Positions 18,450-27,580 of a stretch of 64,000 nucleotides of DNA are shown one piece after another. The notes beneath the pieces are model-generated. The model was given only the letters and a program-made list of their open reading frames with translations. It made no database searches and was not told where the DNA came from. The stretch spans positions 37,457 to 101,456 of the forward strand of contig NZ_LMUM01000028.1 of the NCBI RefSeq assembly GCF_009765985.1, in the 5' to 3' direction. Origin of the DNA: Acidobacterium sp. S8. GTDB taxonomy: Bacteria > Acidobacteriota > Terriglobia > Terriglobales > Acidobacteriaceae. The translations under genes were made by a program, and so were the position numbers. The stretch's first letter is position 1; each line of letters begins with the position of its first letter.

Positions 18450-18526
18450 TGGTCGGGACGGGCAGATTTGAACTGCCGACCCCTCGCACCCCAAGCGAGT
18501 GCTCTACCAGGCTGAGCCACGTCCCG
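18450..18526 (-). tRNA. tRNA-Pro (anticodon GGG)
   Basis: 77 nt with encoded CCA. The acceptor stem CGGGACG pairs with CGTCCCG. The D-arm contains GGCTCAGCCTGGTAGAGC. The anticodon stem CTCGC/GCGAG encloses loop TTGGGGT with anticodon GGG. The T-loop is TTCAAAT. A second proline tRNA (CGG) is at 54605. Confidence 0.97.
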
Positions 18527-18620
18527 ACACAGGGGGTCTACCTCAGTGTACACGACCAAAGCCGTCTCCGGCGCACAGGCCACACGCACCCTCCAATAAA
18601 TCAGAAGCCCTTAGCTTTTG

Positions 18621-18686
18621 GTAGAAGCACCGGCCTTTAGGCCGATGAAAAAGGTGCCAACCAGAAGGGGCTTTAGCCCCGGTTAC
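18621..18686. repeat. REP pair in inverted orientation (BIME-like), degenerate
   Basis: GTAGAAGCACCGGCCTTTAG plus GCCGATG at 18621, then an inverted unit GGGGCTTTAGCCCCGGTTAC ending 18686 (GTAACCGGGG on the minus strand). Same organisation as 17494-17564 with substitutions in the loops. It sits between tRNA-Pro and rel. Confidence 0.65.
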
Positions 18687-18702
18687 TGCCCGAATGCGGT
18701 TA

Positions 18703-20952
18703 CTAAAGCTTTTGCGAACGCTGCACATCACGCACGCCCGGAACCCGCCGGATGCCCATCACCAGCCGGTTCAAATGCCGCACATCTTCGGCATCGACAA
18801 TAAACTCCACCGTCGCATCGTTATTCGGGCCAGGCCGTGAATCGACCGACCGGATGTTCGTGTTATCGTCGCTGATTGCCGCCGTAAGCTCCTTCAGCAT
18901 ACCCGCGCGGTCATCGCAATAGACCGTCAGCTTCACCGGATAGGTCGTCTTGCGTCCCTGTCCTTCATCCGCAGGCCGAGCCCACTCCACCGAGATACGA
19001 CGGTCGGACTCGTATAGCAGATTCTGCACATTCGGGCAGCTTCGCGCGTGTACCGCAACCCCCTTGCCACGTGTAACGTAGCCGATAATCTCTTCCCCGC
19101 GAATCGGGTTGCAACATCGCGCGCGATAGACCAGCAGCTCATTCTGCCCTTCGACCTGGAGCGAATCCGTTCCGCTCGCCATCGAGACGCGCTTGACCGT
19201 ATCCGAAACACCGGAGGCCGCAGCTTCTGTCTCAGCCGCATGCTGGCTGGTAACACCCGGTGCCAGACGGTTGAGTACCTGCCGCGCCGAATACTTGCCG
19301 AAGCCGACAGCCGACAGCAGATCATTGGGGGTGGCCACACTGTACTCGGCCGCAATGCGCTCGTAATCCGACTCGTCAAATTTCGAGAGTGAAACCTTGT
19401 ATTTTCGCGCCTCCCGCTCCAGCAGCTTGCGGCCAATTTCAATCGCCCGTTCCCGCTGATGTTCATTGAGCCAGTGCTTGATTTTGTTGCGCGCGCGCGA
19501 ACTCTTAACGAAGGTAAGCCAGTCGCGGCTTGGCGTGTGACCGTTCTGCGTCACCACTTCCACAATGTCGCCATTACGCAGCTTCGAGCGCAGCGGCACC
19601 ATGCGTCCGTTCACCTTCGCGCCAATACAGGAGTGTCCGACTTCGGTGTGAATCGAATAAGCGAAATCGAGCGGGCTCGCATCCTTGGGCAGAACCACAA
19701 CCTTGCCCTTCGGTGTAAAAGTGTAAACCTCTTCCGGATAGAGATCGATCTTGAGCGTCGAGAGGAACTCGTTCGGGTCGCTCATCTCGCGCTGCCATTC
19801 AACCAGCTGCCGCACCCACGCTAATCTCTGCTCGTCGCGCGCGCTGATCGGCGAACCATTGGACTTGTATTTCCAGTGCGCGGCAATGCCTTCTTCCGCG
19901 ATGCGGTGCATCTCTTCGGTGCGAATCTGCACCTCGAACTGGTGTCCGCCCTCGCCCATCACTGTGGTGTGCAGTGACTGATACAAATTAGGCCGCGGCA
20001 TTGCGATGAAGTCTTTGATGCGCCCCGGAACCGGTCGCCAGATGCTGTGGATCAAGCCGAAGACCGCATAGCAATCCTGCACGCTGGTCGTGATCACGCG
20101 TAGCGCCAGCAGGTCGTATACCTGATCGACAGTCGTGCGCGCCTTGATGAGCTTCTGGTTCACGCTGTAAAGACGCTTGATGCGCCACTCCACACGCGCC
20201 TTGATGTTGTTCTCGCGCAGCTTCTCCTGCAACAGCGCATCCACGCCGACAAGGAACTGCTCGCCTTCGCTGCGCCGCTCTTCGACCGCATCCTGCACCT
20301 GCTGATACGCGTAAGGATCGACAAAGCGGAAGGCTAGGTCTTCCAACTCTCCACGCACCTTACCCATGCCGAGGCGGTGCGCCAGCGGTGCATAGATATC
20401 CAGCGTCTCGCGAGCGATCATCTGCTGCTTATCTACTGGAAGGTGTTCGAGCGTGCGCATGTTGTGCAGCCGGTCGGCCAGCTTGATCAGGACGACGCGC
20501 ACATCGCTGACCATCGCCAGCAGCATCTTGCGGACATTCTCTGCCTGACGGTCTTCCTTGTTGGCGAACTGGATCTTGTCGATCTTGGTGACACCCTCGA
20601 CGATATGCGCCACCTGCTCGCCGAACTTGGCAGTGATATCGGCAGTTGTGACCGGAGTATCTTCGACAGCATCATGCAAAAGGCCCGCGGCAATAGCGGT
20701 AGAGTCCAGCTTCATCTCCGCGAGAACAATCGCCACCTCCAGCGGATGAAGCACATACGGCTCGCCCGAAGCCCGCAGCTGCCCTTTGTGATGTTCCAGG
20801 CAGAATTCCCAGGCTTTACGGATGATTTCGGTATCGTCGCTGGGCCGGTTGGCGCGGACGGTCGCGATCAGCTTCTCTACCCGTAGCGCAAAAGGATCAG
20901 CAACAGGGAGAGGTTTCGCGGGTTGCACTGACGCACTTTGCGCAGTTGCCAT
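18703..20952 (-). CDS. rel: Bifunctional (p)ppGpp synthetase/hydrolase Rel
   Basis: Stringent-response enzyme of 749 residues that makes and degrades (p)ppGpp. Domains in order: HD hydrolase (about 50-200) with intact GLLHDAVEDTP and RLHNMRT, so hydrolysis should be active; synthetase (about 240-350) with GRIKDFIAMPRPNLYQSLHT; TGS (about 395-460, VYTFTPKGKVVVLPKDASPL); a zinc-finger-like region with RCCNPI; and C-terminal ACT (about 670-745). The full domain set marks the single-copy Rel type rather than a RelA/SpoT pair member. Divergent from rlmI-like. Confidence 0.97.
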   Translation of the reverse strand: MATAQSASVQPAKPLPVADPFALRVEKLIATVRANRPSDDTEIIRKAWEFCLEHHKGQLRASGEPYVLHPLEVAIVLAEMKLDSTAIAAGLLHDAVEDTPVTTADITAKFGEQVAHIVEGVTKIDKIQFANKEDRQAENVRKMLLAMVSDVRVVLIKLADRLHNMRTLEHLPVDKQQMIARETLDIYAPLAHRLGMGKVRGELEDLAFRFVDPYAYQQVQDAVEERRSEGEQFLVGVDALLQEKLRENNIKARVEWRIKRLYSVNQKLIKARTTVDQVYDLLALRVITTSVQDCYAVFGLIHSIWRPVPGRIKDFIAMPRPNLYQSLHTTVMGEGGHQFEVQIRTEEMHRIAEEGIAAHWKYKSNGSPISARDEQRLAWVRQLVEWQREMSDPNEFLSTLKIDLYPEEVYTFTPKGKVVVLPKDASPLDFAYSIHTEVGHSCIGAKVNGRMVPLRSKLRNGDIVEVVTQNGHTPSRDWLTFVKSSRARNKIKHWLNEHQRERAIEIGRKLLEREARKYKVSLSKFDESDYERIAAEYSVATPNDLLSAVGFGKYSARQVLNRLAPGVTSQHAAETEAAASGVSDTVKRVSMASGTDSLQVEGQNELLVYRARCCNPIRGEEIIGYVTRGKGVAVHARSCPNVQNLLYESDRRISVEWARPADEGQGRKTTYPVKLTVYCDDRAGMLKELTAAISDDNTNIRSVDSRPGPNNDATVEFIVDAEDVRHLNRLVMGIRRVPGVRDVQRSQKL

Positions 20953-21062
20953 ACTTGATTATAGGCTTTCGATGCAAATCGGTCATAAAGGAATCAGCCT
21001 GCAGCGTATCTTCCACATTCCGATGCAACTTCCCGTTAAATCATCCATGCGAAGATGAGACT

Positions 21063-22340
21063 ATGCCCGGACGCAAACAAGAAATACACGCAAAGCAGAA
21101 GCGATCTCACCAGCCTGCCGCGTCTCAGGTGGAAATCGCAGCACCCGCGGCAATCATCTCCAGGCGCGCAGCCGACCGCCTTCGCGCCGGGCATGTCTGG
21201 GTTTATCAATCCGACGTCGAGCAGATTGTTGGCGAGCCTTCCGGCCTGATGCCGGTTGCCGATCATCGCGGCATCCCGCTTGGAACAGCCCTTTACAGCC
21301 CGGCCTCGCAAATCTCTCTTCGTCTCATATCAACAGAGATCATCGACCCGGCGCAGTGGCTCGAACTGCTACGCACGCGCCTGCAACATGCCATCCGGAT
21401 GCGGCGTCCGATGCTCAACGCAGAAACGAATGCCTGCCGCGTGGTCTTCAGCGAAGCCGACGCACTCCCCGGCATCATCATCGACAAGTACGGCGACCTC
21501 GTTATTCTGCAATTGCTCGCCAAAGCACTGGATAACACTGAAACCCGCACAGCCGTCGTCGACGTTGTAAGGGAAGAACTCAACTCGAGTACGATCATCG
21601 AGCGTCCCGACCCGCGCATCCGCGAACTGGAACAACTCAGCGCTCCCGCAACAACTCCGCTCTACGCAGCCGACCCTGAACAGCCACTTCTGAGCACCGA
21701 TTTCCAGCTCAACGGCTTACGCTTTCACTACGATGCCAACACTGGCCAGAAGACTGGAGCCTTTCTCGACCAGCGAGAAAACTATGCCGCCGCTGCACGC
21801 TACGCACACGGAGAAGCCCTCGATATCTGCACCTACCAGGGTGGATTCGCGCTGCATATGGCACAGAGTTGTCCTCGCGTTACGGGTGTCGATATCTCAC
21901 GCGCCGCTCTAGAAACTGCGGAGAAGAATCTTGCCGCGAACGCAGCACAGCTCAAAAACTCACAGGTGGACTGGATCGAGGCGAACGCCTTCGACCTGCT
22001 TCGCGACTGGAGCCAATCCGAAGCCACGTACGACACGATAGTGCTCGATCCGCCAGCCTTCGCGAAATCGAAGCGGGCAGTCGAAGGAGCGCTGCGCGGC
22101 TACAAGGAACTGAACCTGCGCGCTATAAAGATGCTACGTCCCGGCGGGATACTCGTCACTAATTCCTGTTCGCACCACGTCTCGCTGGCTGATTTTCAGC
22201 AGATCATAGCGGCGGCTGCGGGAGATGCCGGACGTCGTGTACGCCTCATCGAAAGGCGCGGCGCCGCTGCAGATCATCCCGTCGTCCTGACCATTCCAGA
22301 GACGGAATACCTCAAGTGCCTGATCTGCAGCGTCGAATAA
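21063..22340 (+). CDS. rlmI: Class I SAM-dependent rRNA methyltransferase, RlmI/RlmO family
   Basis: Predicted 23S rRNA cytosine-C5 methyltransferase of 425 residues. An N-terminal PUA domain (about 35-105, RRAADRLRAGHVWVYQSDVE) is followed by a Rossmann methyltransferase with SAM motif ALDICTYQGGFALHMA and catalytic motif VLDPPAFAKSK. The family normally has GCFSYTGGF; here the second half reads CTYQGG, a common acidobacterial variant. The ATG at 21063 is chosen; the upstream part of the open frame is unconserved. The exact target base is inferred only by family. Confidence 0.88.
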   Translation: MPGRKQEIHAKQKRSHQPAASQVEIAAPAAIISRRAADRLRAGHVWVYQSDVEQIVGEPSGLMPVADHRGIPLGTALYSPASQISLRLISTEIIDPAQWLELLRTRLQHAIRMRRPMLNAETNACRVVFSEADALPGIIIDKYGDLVILQLLAKALDNTETRTAVVDVVREELNSSTIIERPDPRIRELEQLSAPATTPLYAADPEQPLLSTDFQLNGLRFHYDANTGQKTGAFLDQRENYAAAARYAHGEALDICTYQGGFALHMAQSCPRVTGVDISRAALETAEKNLAANAAQLKNSQVDWIEANAFDLLRDWSQSEATYDTIVLDPPAFAKSKRAVEGALRGYKELNLRAIKMLRPGGILVTNSCSHHVSLADFQQIIAAAAGDAGRRVRLIERRGAAADHPVVLTIPETEYLKCLICSVE

Positions 22341-22348
22341 ACTGCGCG

Positions 22349-22717
22349 TTACTTGATGTGCAGATCGATAAAGAGCTGCTTTTTTGAGTTGAATGAGCTG
22401 ATCGTCTTCTTATCGCTCTTTTTGCCTTTGTATTCGGCCCACAGCTCGTAGTCGATATCACTGGAAAGCTGGCCGAAGCGATAGCTGCCATCCTGCGTGG
22501 AAATGAAGCTCTTGACGTTATTCGTCTTCGAGTCCTGCAGGTAGACCACTGCGCTGTTCAGCGGCGCGCTCGCCTCATAGACCTTGCCTTCGACCGACCG
22601 CACTGCGTTGCTCTGCGCCCGGCCTGCTGCAGGAGCCAGCAGGCAAATAGCGGTTAGAGCGAAAACTGCTACCTGCCCACGTTTCAGGCGGGCAGGACTA
22701 CAGAAAAACTGCTTCAT
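22349..22717 (-). CDS. Exported carboxypeptidase-regulatory-like domain protein
   Basis: Protein of 122 residues with a signal peptide (hydrophobic about 14-30, ending AAGRAQ) followed by one small beta-sandwich of the CarboxypepD_reg type: VEGKVYEASAPLNSAVVYL, then STQDGSYRFGQL. Such domains are often periplasmic or surface modules. Its ATG overlaps the stop of the LysW-like gene (ATGA), so the two are translationally coupled. Confidence 0.78.
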   Translation of the reverse strand: MKQFFCSPARLKRGQVAVFALTAICLLAPAAGRAQSNAVRSVEGKVYEASAPLNSAVVYLQDSKTNNVKSFISTQDGSYRFGQLSSDIDYELWAEYKGKKSDKKTISSFNSKKQLFIDLHIK

Positions 22718-22905
22718 TCTTCTTCCTCGTCTTCCACTTCTTCGTCTTCATCCTCATAGCCTTCTTCCACCTTGGAAAGCTCCAGAGGATCGGTGGCAAC
22801 AATTTCAAATTCGGTTCCGCACTCATCGCAGACGACCACGTCACCTTCGTCTACTTCTTCCTCATCGAAATCGAGTACGCTCTCACATTCAGGACAAATC
22901 GGCAT
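22714..22905 (-). CDS. LysW-like zinc-finger acidic carrier protein
   Basis: Small protein of 63 residues. A zinc finger formed by C4, C7, C26 and C29 (CPEC...CDEC) is followed by EFEIVATDPLELSKVEEG and an almost purely acidic tail ending in glutamates. This matches LysW/ArgW amino-group carriers, in which the C-terminal glutamate is amidated by the substrate amino acid, but the canonical EDWGE end is replaced by poly-Glu. GGAGGG lies 6 bases before the ATG at 22905. No LysX/LysZ/LysY partner is nearby; the coupled neighbour is an exported domain protein. Confidence 0.65.
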   Translation of the reverse strand: MPICPECESVLDFDEEEVDEGDVVVCDECGTEFEIVATDPLELSKVEEGYEDEDEEVEDEEEE

Positions 22906-23054
22906 AAATCCCTCCAGGCCAAGTGGAGTATTAGGATGATTACAACAAATTGCAGGATGCAACTTCGTTAGTTTTTAAGAGAAGCGCGCGCACGTCAAGC
23001 CGTTTCCCTTGAATTCAAATTCTTCTCATACGATCCCTCGCTCCGGAGATTCTA

Positions 23055-24539
23055 ATGAAAGCCTGTCTCAGACCGCTTGCAATAGCCGTCGTTCTCACTG
23101 CAATGACTTCCGCAACTGGCGTTCATGCTTTTTCTGACGACCTGAAGCGCGATCTGGATGCCATCGGAGCGCCCATTCGTCCTGCGCCCGTGGATCCTGC
23201 CATTGCACATGCTTTGCAGCAAATCTCCCCCCAGCAGGTTCAGCACACCATCGAAACTCTGGTCAGCTTCCATACCCGCAACACGCTTTCCAGCATGACC
23301 AGGGACCTGCCAGCCGGGCAGGGTGTAAGCGCCGCCGCCGACTGGATCGAGTCCGAGCTCAAACGCTACTCAGCTGACTGTTCCGGTTGCCTTGAGGTGA
23401 GACGTGACACCTTTACGGAAAGTCCACAAGGCCGGGTACCGCAGCCGACAACGATCACAAATGTATACGCCATTCTGCGCGGATCGGATCCCTCACAGGC
23501 AAAACGCATGTACCTTGTCACCGGCCACTACGACTCGCGCAACACCGATGTGCTCGACACGCATGGCTTCGCCCCAGGCGCCAACGATGACTCCTCCGGT
23601 GTGGCCGTAAGCCTGGAATGCGCACGCGTGCTCTCCAGGCTCAAGCCGCGCGCCACCATCATCTTCGCTGCCGTTGCCGGTGAGGAGCAGGGGCTGAACG
23701 GCAGCCGCCACCTGGCAAAGCTGGCAAAATCCGAAGGCTGGCAGCTGGAAGGCGTGCTGAATAACGACATCGTGGGGGGCAACACCACGCCCGGCGACAC
23801 GCTGCAGAACAAATCGCTGGTCCGCGTATTCTCTGAGAGCATCCCGGCGCCAGCTACGCCTGAGCAGGCGCGGCTCATCCAGGGCCTCGGCTACGAGAGC
23901 GATTCCTCATCTCGCGAGCTGGCGCGGATGATTCTCGATCTGAGTACGACCTATCACGGCATCGGAAATGCCCGGAAATCCTCCAGCGGATCAGCTTATT
24001 TCCGTCCGGTTCTCGAATTCCGGCGTGACCGCTTCCTCCGCGGAGGCGATCACACTTCTTTCAACCAGGAGGGATTTCCAGCCGTCCGCTTTACCGAATG
24101 GCGCGAGGATTTCAACCACCAGCACCAGAATGTGCGCACTGAAAACGGCATCGAATACGGTGATCTGTTGAAGTTCGTCGATTTTCAGTATGTCGCCCAT
24201 GTCGCGGCTCTGAACGCCGCGACGCTGGCTACATTGGCCTACGCGCCTCCCGCTCCGGAAAATGTGCGTGTCGTAACAAAAGACCTTGATAACAACACAA
24301 CGCTTCATTGGATCGGCTCCGATGCTCCTTCTGGCACAAAATACGAAATTGTCTGGCGAGAGTTGACAGCTCCGACCTGGCAATTTTCCACCAACAAAGG
24401 AATCAATCCGAGTAACCAGGCTCCCGGCGAATATGCCGTCACTCTTCCCATTTCAAAGGACAATGTCATCTTCGGGGTACGCGCCGTCGATGCCGAGGGG
24501 CACCGCAGCCCCGCAGTCGCTCCCATGCCGGAGCGTTAA
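23055..24539 (+). CDS. Secreted M28-family zinc aminopeptidase
   Basis: Exported metallopeptidase of 494 residues. Signal peptide 1-25 (ends VHA). Metal ligands and catalytic residues follow the M28 order: H158 and D160 (VTGHYDSR), D178 (PGANDDSSG), general base E210 with ligand E211 (AAVAGEEQG), D238 (NNDIVGG) and the late histidine in GGDHTSFNQEG. A fibronectin-III-like domain (about 395-490) follows. Likely releases N-terminal amino acids from peptides outside the cytoplasm. Good CCGGAG site before the ATG. Confidence 0.92.
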   Translation: MKACLRPLAIAVVLTAMTSATGVHAFSDDLKRDLDAIGAPIRPAPVDPAIAHALQQISPQQVQHTIETLVSFHTRNTLSSMTRDLPAGQGVSAAADWIESELKRYSADCSGCLEVRRDTFTESPQGRVPQPTTITNVYAILRGSDPSQAKRMYLVTGHYDSRNTDVLDTHGFAPGANDDSSGVAVSLECARVLSRLKPRATIIFAAVAGEEQGLNGSRHLAKLAKSEGWQLEGVLNNDIVGGNTTPGDTLQNKSLVRVFSESIPAPATPEQARLIQGLGYESDSSSRELARMILDLSTTYHGIGNARKSSSGSAYFRPVLEFRRDRFLRGGDHTSFNQEGFPAVRFTEWREDFNHQHQNVRTENGIEYGDLLKFVDFQYVAHVAALNAATLATLAYAPPAPENVRVVTKDLDNNTTLHWIGSDAPSGTKYEIVWRELTAPTWQFSTNKGINPSNQAPGEYAVTLPISKDNVIFGVRAVDAEGHRSPAVAPMPER

Positions 24540-24584
24540 ACAAAGGCGCTGGCTGTCTATTTCTGAGAAAATAGGACAGCCTGT

Positions 24585-25391
24585 ATGCCACGTTCTGCCG
24601 GAATACTAAATTTTCCCGATTTCCGCGGATTCACCCGCGCGCTGATCCTCTGGAATGTCGGCGCATACTTCCTGTTGCTGCTGCTGCAGGTGGTCTCTGC
24701 GGCACTTGCCAATGATGTCGTGCGCTTCGGCGCGCTCATTCCGCCGCTCTTCCTGCACGGCTTCCTGTGGCAGATCGTAACTTACTGCTTCATCCATGTC
24801 GGAATTCTCGGCACCGCACTTGAACTGCTCTCGCTTTGGTTCCTTGGCAGCTTTCTTGAGGGAATCCACGGACCGCGCTGGCTGGCGGAACTCTTTTTCA
24901 CCAGCGTCATCGGAGCCGGCCTTACAGCTGTCGGCCTCAGCCTCGTGTTGCACGCAGATACCTTCGCCATCACCGGGGCCTTCGGCGGCATCTTCGGCCT
25001 GCTGGTCGCCTTCGGCGTTCTGTACGGCAACATGGAATTCATGCTCTTCCCCTTGCCGATGACGATGAAGGCGAAATACCTCGTCATCGTCTACATGCTT
25101 ATTGCTGTGGCCATGGTCTTCTCCTCCAGCCGCGTCTATGCGCTCGCTCAGTTAGGCGGAGCGCTCGCCGGCTATCTCTATGTCAAGGCCGCGCCGCGCC
25201 GCGGATACGCATTCGCCACCAGCGAAAAGTATTTCGGAGTGCGCAACAACTACTACCGCTGGAAGCGCCGTCGCGCCGCGAAAAAGTTCGAAGTCTACAT
25301 GCGCAAGCAGAACCGGGATGTGCACTTCGACAAAGACGGCCGCTATCAAGGCTCGGAAAAAGATCCCAACGATCGCCGCTGGATGAATTGA
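24585..25391 (+). CDS. Rhomboid-family membrane protein lacking the catalytic dyad
   Basis: Polytopic membrane protein of 268 residues with about six membrane segments (20-205) and a basic cytoplasmic tail. The rhomboid signature is recognisable (LFFTSVIGAGLTAVG, then TGAFGGIFGLLVAFG and AQLGGALAGYLY). However, the serine of GxSG is F133 (GAFG) and the histidine of the last helix is Q189. It should not be a protease, unless residues elsewhere substitute. Such pseudo-rhomboids elsewhere bind and chaperone membrane proteins. Starts 45 bases after the M28 peptidase gene. Confidence 0.85.
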   Translation: MPRSAGILNFPDFRGFTRALILWNVGAYFLLLLLQVVSAALANDVVRFGALIPPLFLHGFLWQIVTYCFIHVGILGTALELLSLWFLGSFLEGIHGPRWLAELFFTSVIGAGLTAVGLSLVLHADTFAITGAFGGIFGLLVAFGVLYGNMEFMLFPLPMTMKAKYLVIVYMLIAVAMVFSSSRVYALAQLGGALAGYLYVKAAPRRGYAFATSEKYFGVRNNYYRWKRRRAAKKFEVYMRKQNRDVHFDKDGRYQGSEKDPNDRRWMN

Positions 25392-25470
25392 CGGTACGCT
25401 TCCATGCACTGACACATGTCCGTCTAACCGTGTATCGTGAATACTTACAGCCTTTTGTGATGTTTGAAGA

Positions 25471-26148
25471 ATGAGGTTTGAAAAAAGCAGCGTGATTTCA
25501 AGAATTCGCTCCGTCTATGCAGCCCTGGCACTTTTTGTAACCTTTGCCGCGTCCCCAGTACTTAGCGCTCAGGTGCAGGCCACAGCGCCCGTCACCACTC
25601 TGCCGCAATATCAGCAGCGGTGGGACCTCTACGGCGGCTTTTCCTATTCGCACTTCAACCCCGGTGCGGGCACAGGCGTGCATGCCAACAACCTCACCGG
25701 CTGGAATGGCGATGCAACTGCATGGTTCAAGCAGCTTTTCGGCCTCGAATTCTCAGCGCGCGGCTATTACGGCACCATCGAGGTGCCTCCGAATGCCTAC
25801 AACGTAACCAAATCCGATATGTCCGAACATCTCTTCCTCGTCGGACCAAACTTTCGCCTTTACCGCAGGGAGAATTACGCCGCAGGCTTTCACGCGCTGA
25901 TCGGCGCAGCCAACGGCTCCTTCGATGAAGGATTCAAAGACACGGGCGCACAGCCTTACCAGGTTGGCATCTATAACAACAAGCTCGCCTTTGGCGCAGC
26001 CGTCGGCGGATGGGCCGATTACAACCTCAATCCCAGGTGGGCAGTGCGCTTCACCGCAGACTGGCAGCCGACGCACTATGGCTATGCATATCAGAACGAA
26101 TTTGCCGGAACCGCTGGCGTAGTCTACAAGCTCGGATCACTGCGCTAA
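25471..26148 (+). CDS. Outer-membrane beta-barrel protein
   Basis: Protein of 225 residues with signal peptide (about 1-35, ending VLSAQ) and alternating amphipathic strands (WDLYGGFSYSHFNPG, FRLYRRENYAAGFHALIG, WAVRFTADWQPTHYG) ending in KLGSLR. This is the OmpA/OprF-like eight-strand barrel pattern common as an unassigned family in Acidobacteria. Single gene. Confidence 0.75.
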   Translation: MRFEKSSVISRIRSVYAALALFVTFAASPVLSAQVQATAPVTTLPQYQQRWDLYGGFSYSHFNPGAGTGVHANNLTGWNGDATAWFKQLFGLEFSARGYYGTIEVPPNAYNVTKSDMSEHLFLVGPNFRLYRRENYAAGFHALIGAANGSFDEGFKDTGAQPYQVGIYNNKLAFGAAVGGWADYNLNPRWAVRFTADWQPTHYGYAYQNEFAGTAGVVYKLGSLR

Positions 26149-26170
26149 CGATTGCTACCTACCCGAGAGC

Positions 26171-26201
26171 CGTAATTCTGAGCGCAGCGAAGAATCCATG
26201 A
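26171..26201. repeat. Dispersed GTCATTCTGAGC-type repeat
   Basis: GTAATTCTGAGCGCAGCGAA followed by GAATCCATGAAAT, a variant of the tandem copies at 17281 and 17421. It lies between convergent genes. Confidence 0.6.
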
Positions 26202-26267
26202 AATGCAACAGAACGGGAGTTCCTGACGCATGATTCATGGTCTCGCCCTATATTCAGTCACGGCACT

Positions 26268-27557
26268 CTACGGTTTGCCCGAGTGATCGACGAACTTCTC
26301 ATCGATCGCGCCACGCACGATCCTGCTGAATACCTTCAAATCGCAGGGATACCCGGGAGCCGCCTCGCTGCAGCCGGGAACGAACACCGGCACCAGCGAC
26401 GGCTGTTCTTTTCCTTCAAGCGAAATCAGAAAACGCATCTGGTCCAGCGTCTGGCTCGCGAATAAGACCCTCACCGTATCCCGTCCAGTCGCAGTATTCT
26501 GGTACAGCTCGAAGACAAAACCGCTTCCCGGTGGCGTAGCGTCTCGCGGCTGATCGGGCAACAGCCACGACAGCCCCAGCAAACCTCCAAGCCATGTCTC
26601 ATTGCTGTCGTGCCCGGCAAGTAGCACGAAGCGGTCTGCGAGAGGCGCCAGCGCGTCAGCATCTTTTTTACCGGAGGCAGCCTGCTCCAGCGTGGCATCC
26701 AGCCGATATGCAACATTTGAAGCCGCAATCTGCGCAAAATAGGGCGTTCGCAAAATGAAATCGTGATAGCTCGTATTCATCGCCATCAGATCATCCAGTT
26801 TTTCTCGCGAAACACGTCCCCACCCCATCTGCTCCATCGGCAGACCTTCGGTGTATTGCAGCAGAAAGTGCTCGGCGAAATCCGCGCCGATACTCACCGG
26901 CGTCTCGATGCTGACAATCTCCCCGTCGGGAACAGCCTTTATCTCCGAAGGCGAATCCAGCAATTTCTGCTTGTTCTTATCGCAATCGGGTCCGGCGCAA
27001 TCGAGAAGAATAGCCTGCAAATCACCTAGCTGCTGCCGATAGCCGTTAGGCCACCAGTCGATACGTCCGCCCAGCCGCCCCAGGATCGCCGCAGCCAACT
27101 TGTCGTGATCTGCGGCATCGCTGAAAGTGGCCTGCCCAAACAGAGGATCGCGCTCCCGCCCTTGTCGCGCATGCACTTCAACCGGGCAACCTGGAGCCAG
27201 CCCCGCCAGTAATGCATGTGCCGAAGCAATCGTCCGCTGTGAGTTGTTCGCGATAGCAAAGACACCTGCATGGTCACACTCAGTACCGCCAAGTAGACCC
27301 GCATAATGCTCGCGGTAGAAGGAGCCCATCAAACGCAAGGCGTCCGCTCCATGCTGCGTCAGCACGCCCGGCGCAACCGGCCATTTTGCCCAGGGCTGCG
27401 CGTTATATAGGTTGTCACGCATCTCGCTGGCAATCGGCGCACGTACGCCGTGGCGGCTGATGACCACAACCAGCTTCAATTTTTCGGGGGATGCCTCCGC
27501 TCCATAGAGCGGAAGCATCGTTACGAAGAGAGAAAGAAATGCAGCAAGTCTGAGCAT
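26268..27557 (-). CDS. Histidine acid phosphatase (phytase/AppA type), secreted
   Basis: Exported phosphomonoesterase of 429 residues. Signal peptide 1-20. The active-site RHGVRAP (R35, H36, R39) carries the phosphohistidine nucleophile, and the distal HD proton donor is in LLAGHDSNETWLGG. This is branch 2 of the histidine phosphatases, like AppA and glucose-1-phosphatase. Likely acts in the periplasm on phytate or sugar phosphates; which one cannot be told. Lies 23 bases downstream of aspS on the same strand. Confidence 0.92.
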   Translation of the reverse strand: MLRLAAFLSLFVTMLPLYGAEASPEKLKLVVVISRHGVRAPIASEMRDNLYNAQPWAKWPVAPGVLTQHGADALRLMGSFYREHYAGLLGGTECDHAGVFAIANNSQRTIASAHALLAGLAPGCPVEVHARQGRERDPLFGQATFSDAADHDKLAAAILGRLGGRIDWWPNGYRQQLGDLQAILLDCAGPDCDKNKQKLLDSPSEIKAVPDGEIVSIETPVSIGADFAEHFLLQYTEGLPMEQMGWGRVSREKLDDLMAMNTSYHDFILRTPYFAQIAASNVAYRLDATLEQAASGKKDADALAPLADRFVLLAGHDSNETWLGGLLGLSWLLPDQPRDATPPGSGFVFELYQNTATGRDTVRVLFASQTLDQMRFLISLEGKEQPSLVPVFVPGCSEAAPGYPCDLKVFSRIVRGAIDEKFVDHSGKP

Positions 27558-27580
27558 GGCGTAGCCTGCCCAGTGTAGCG

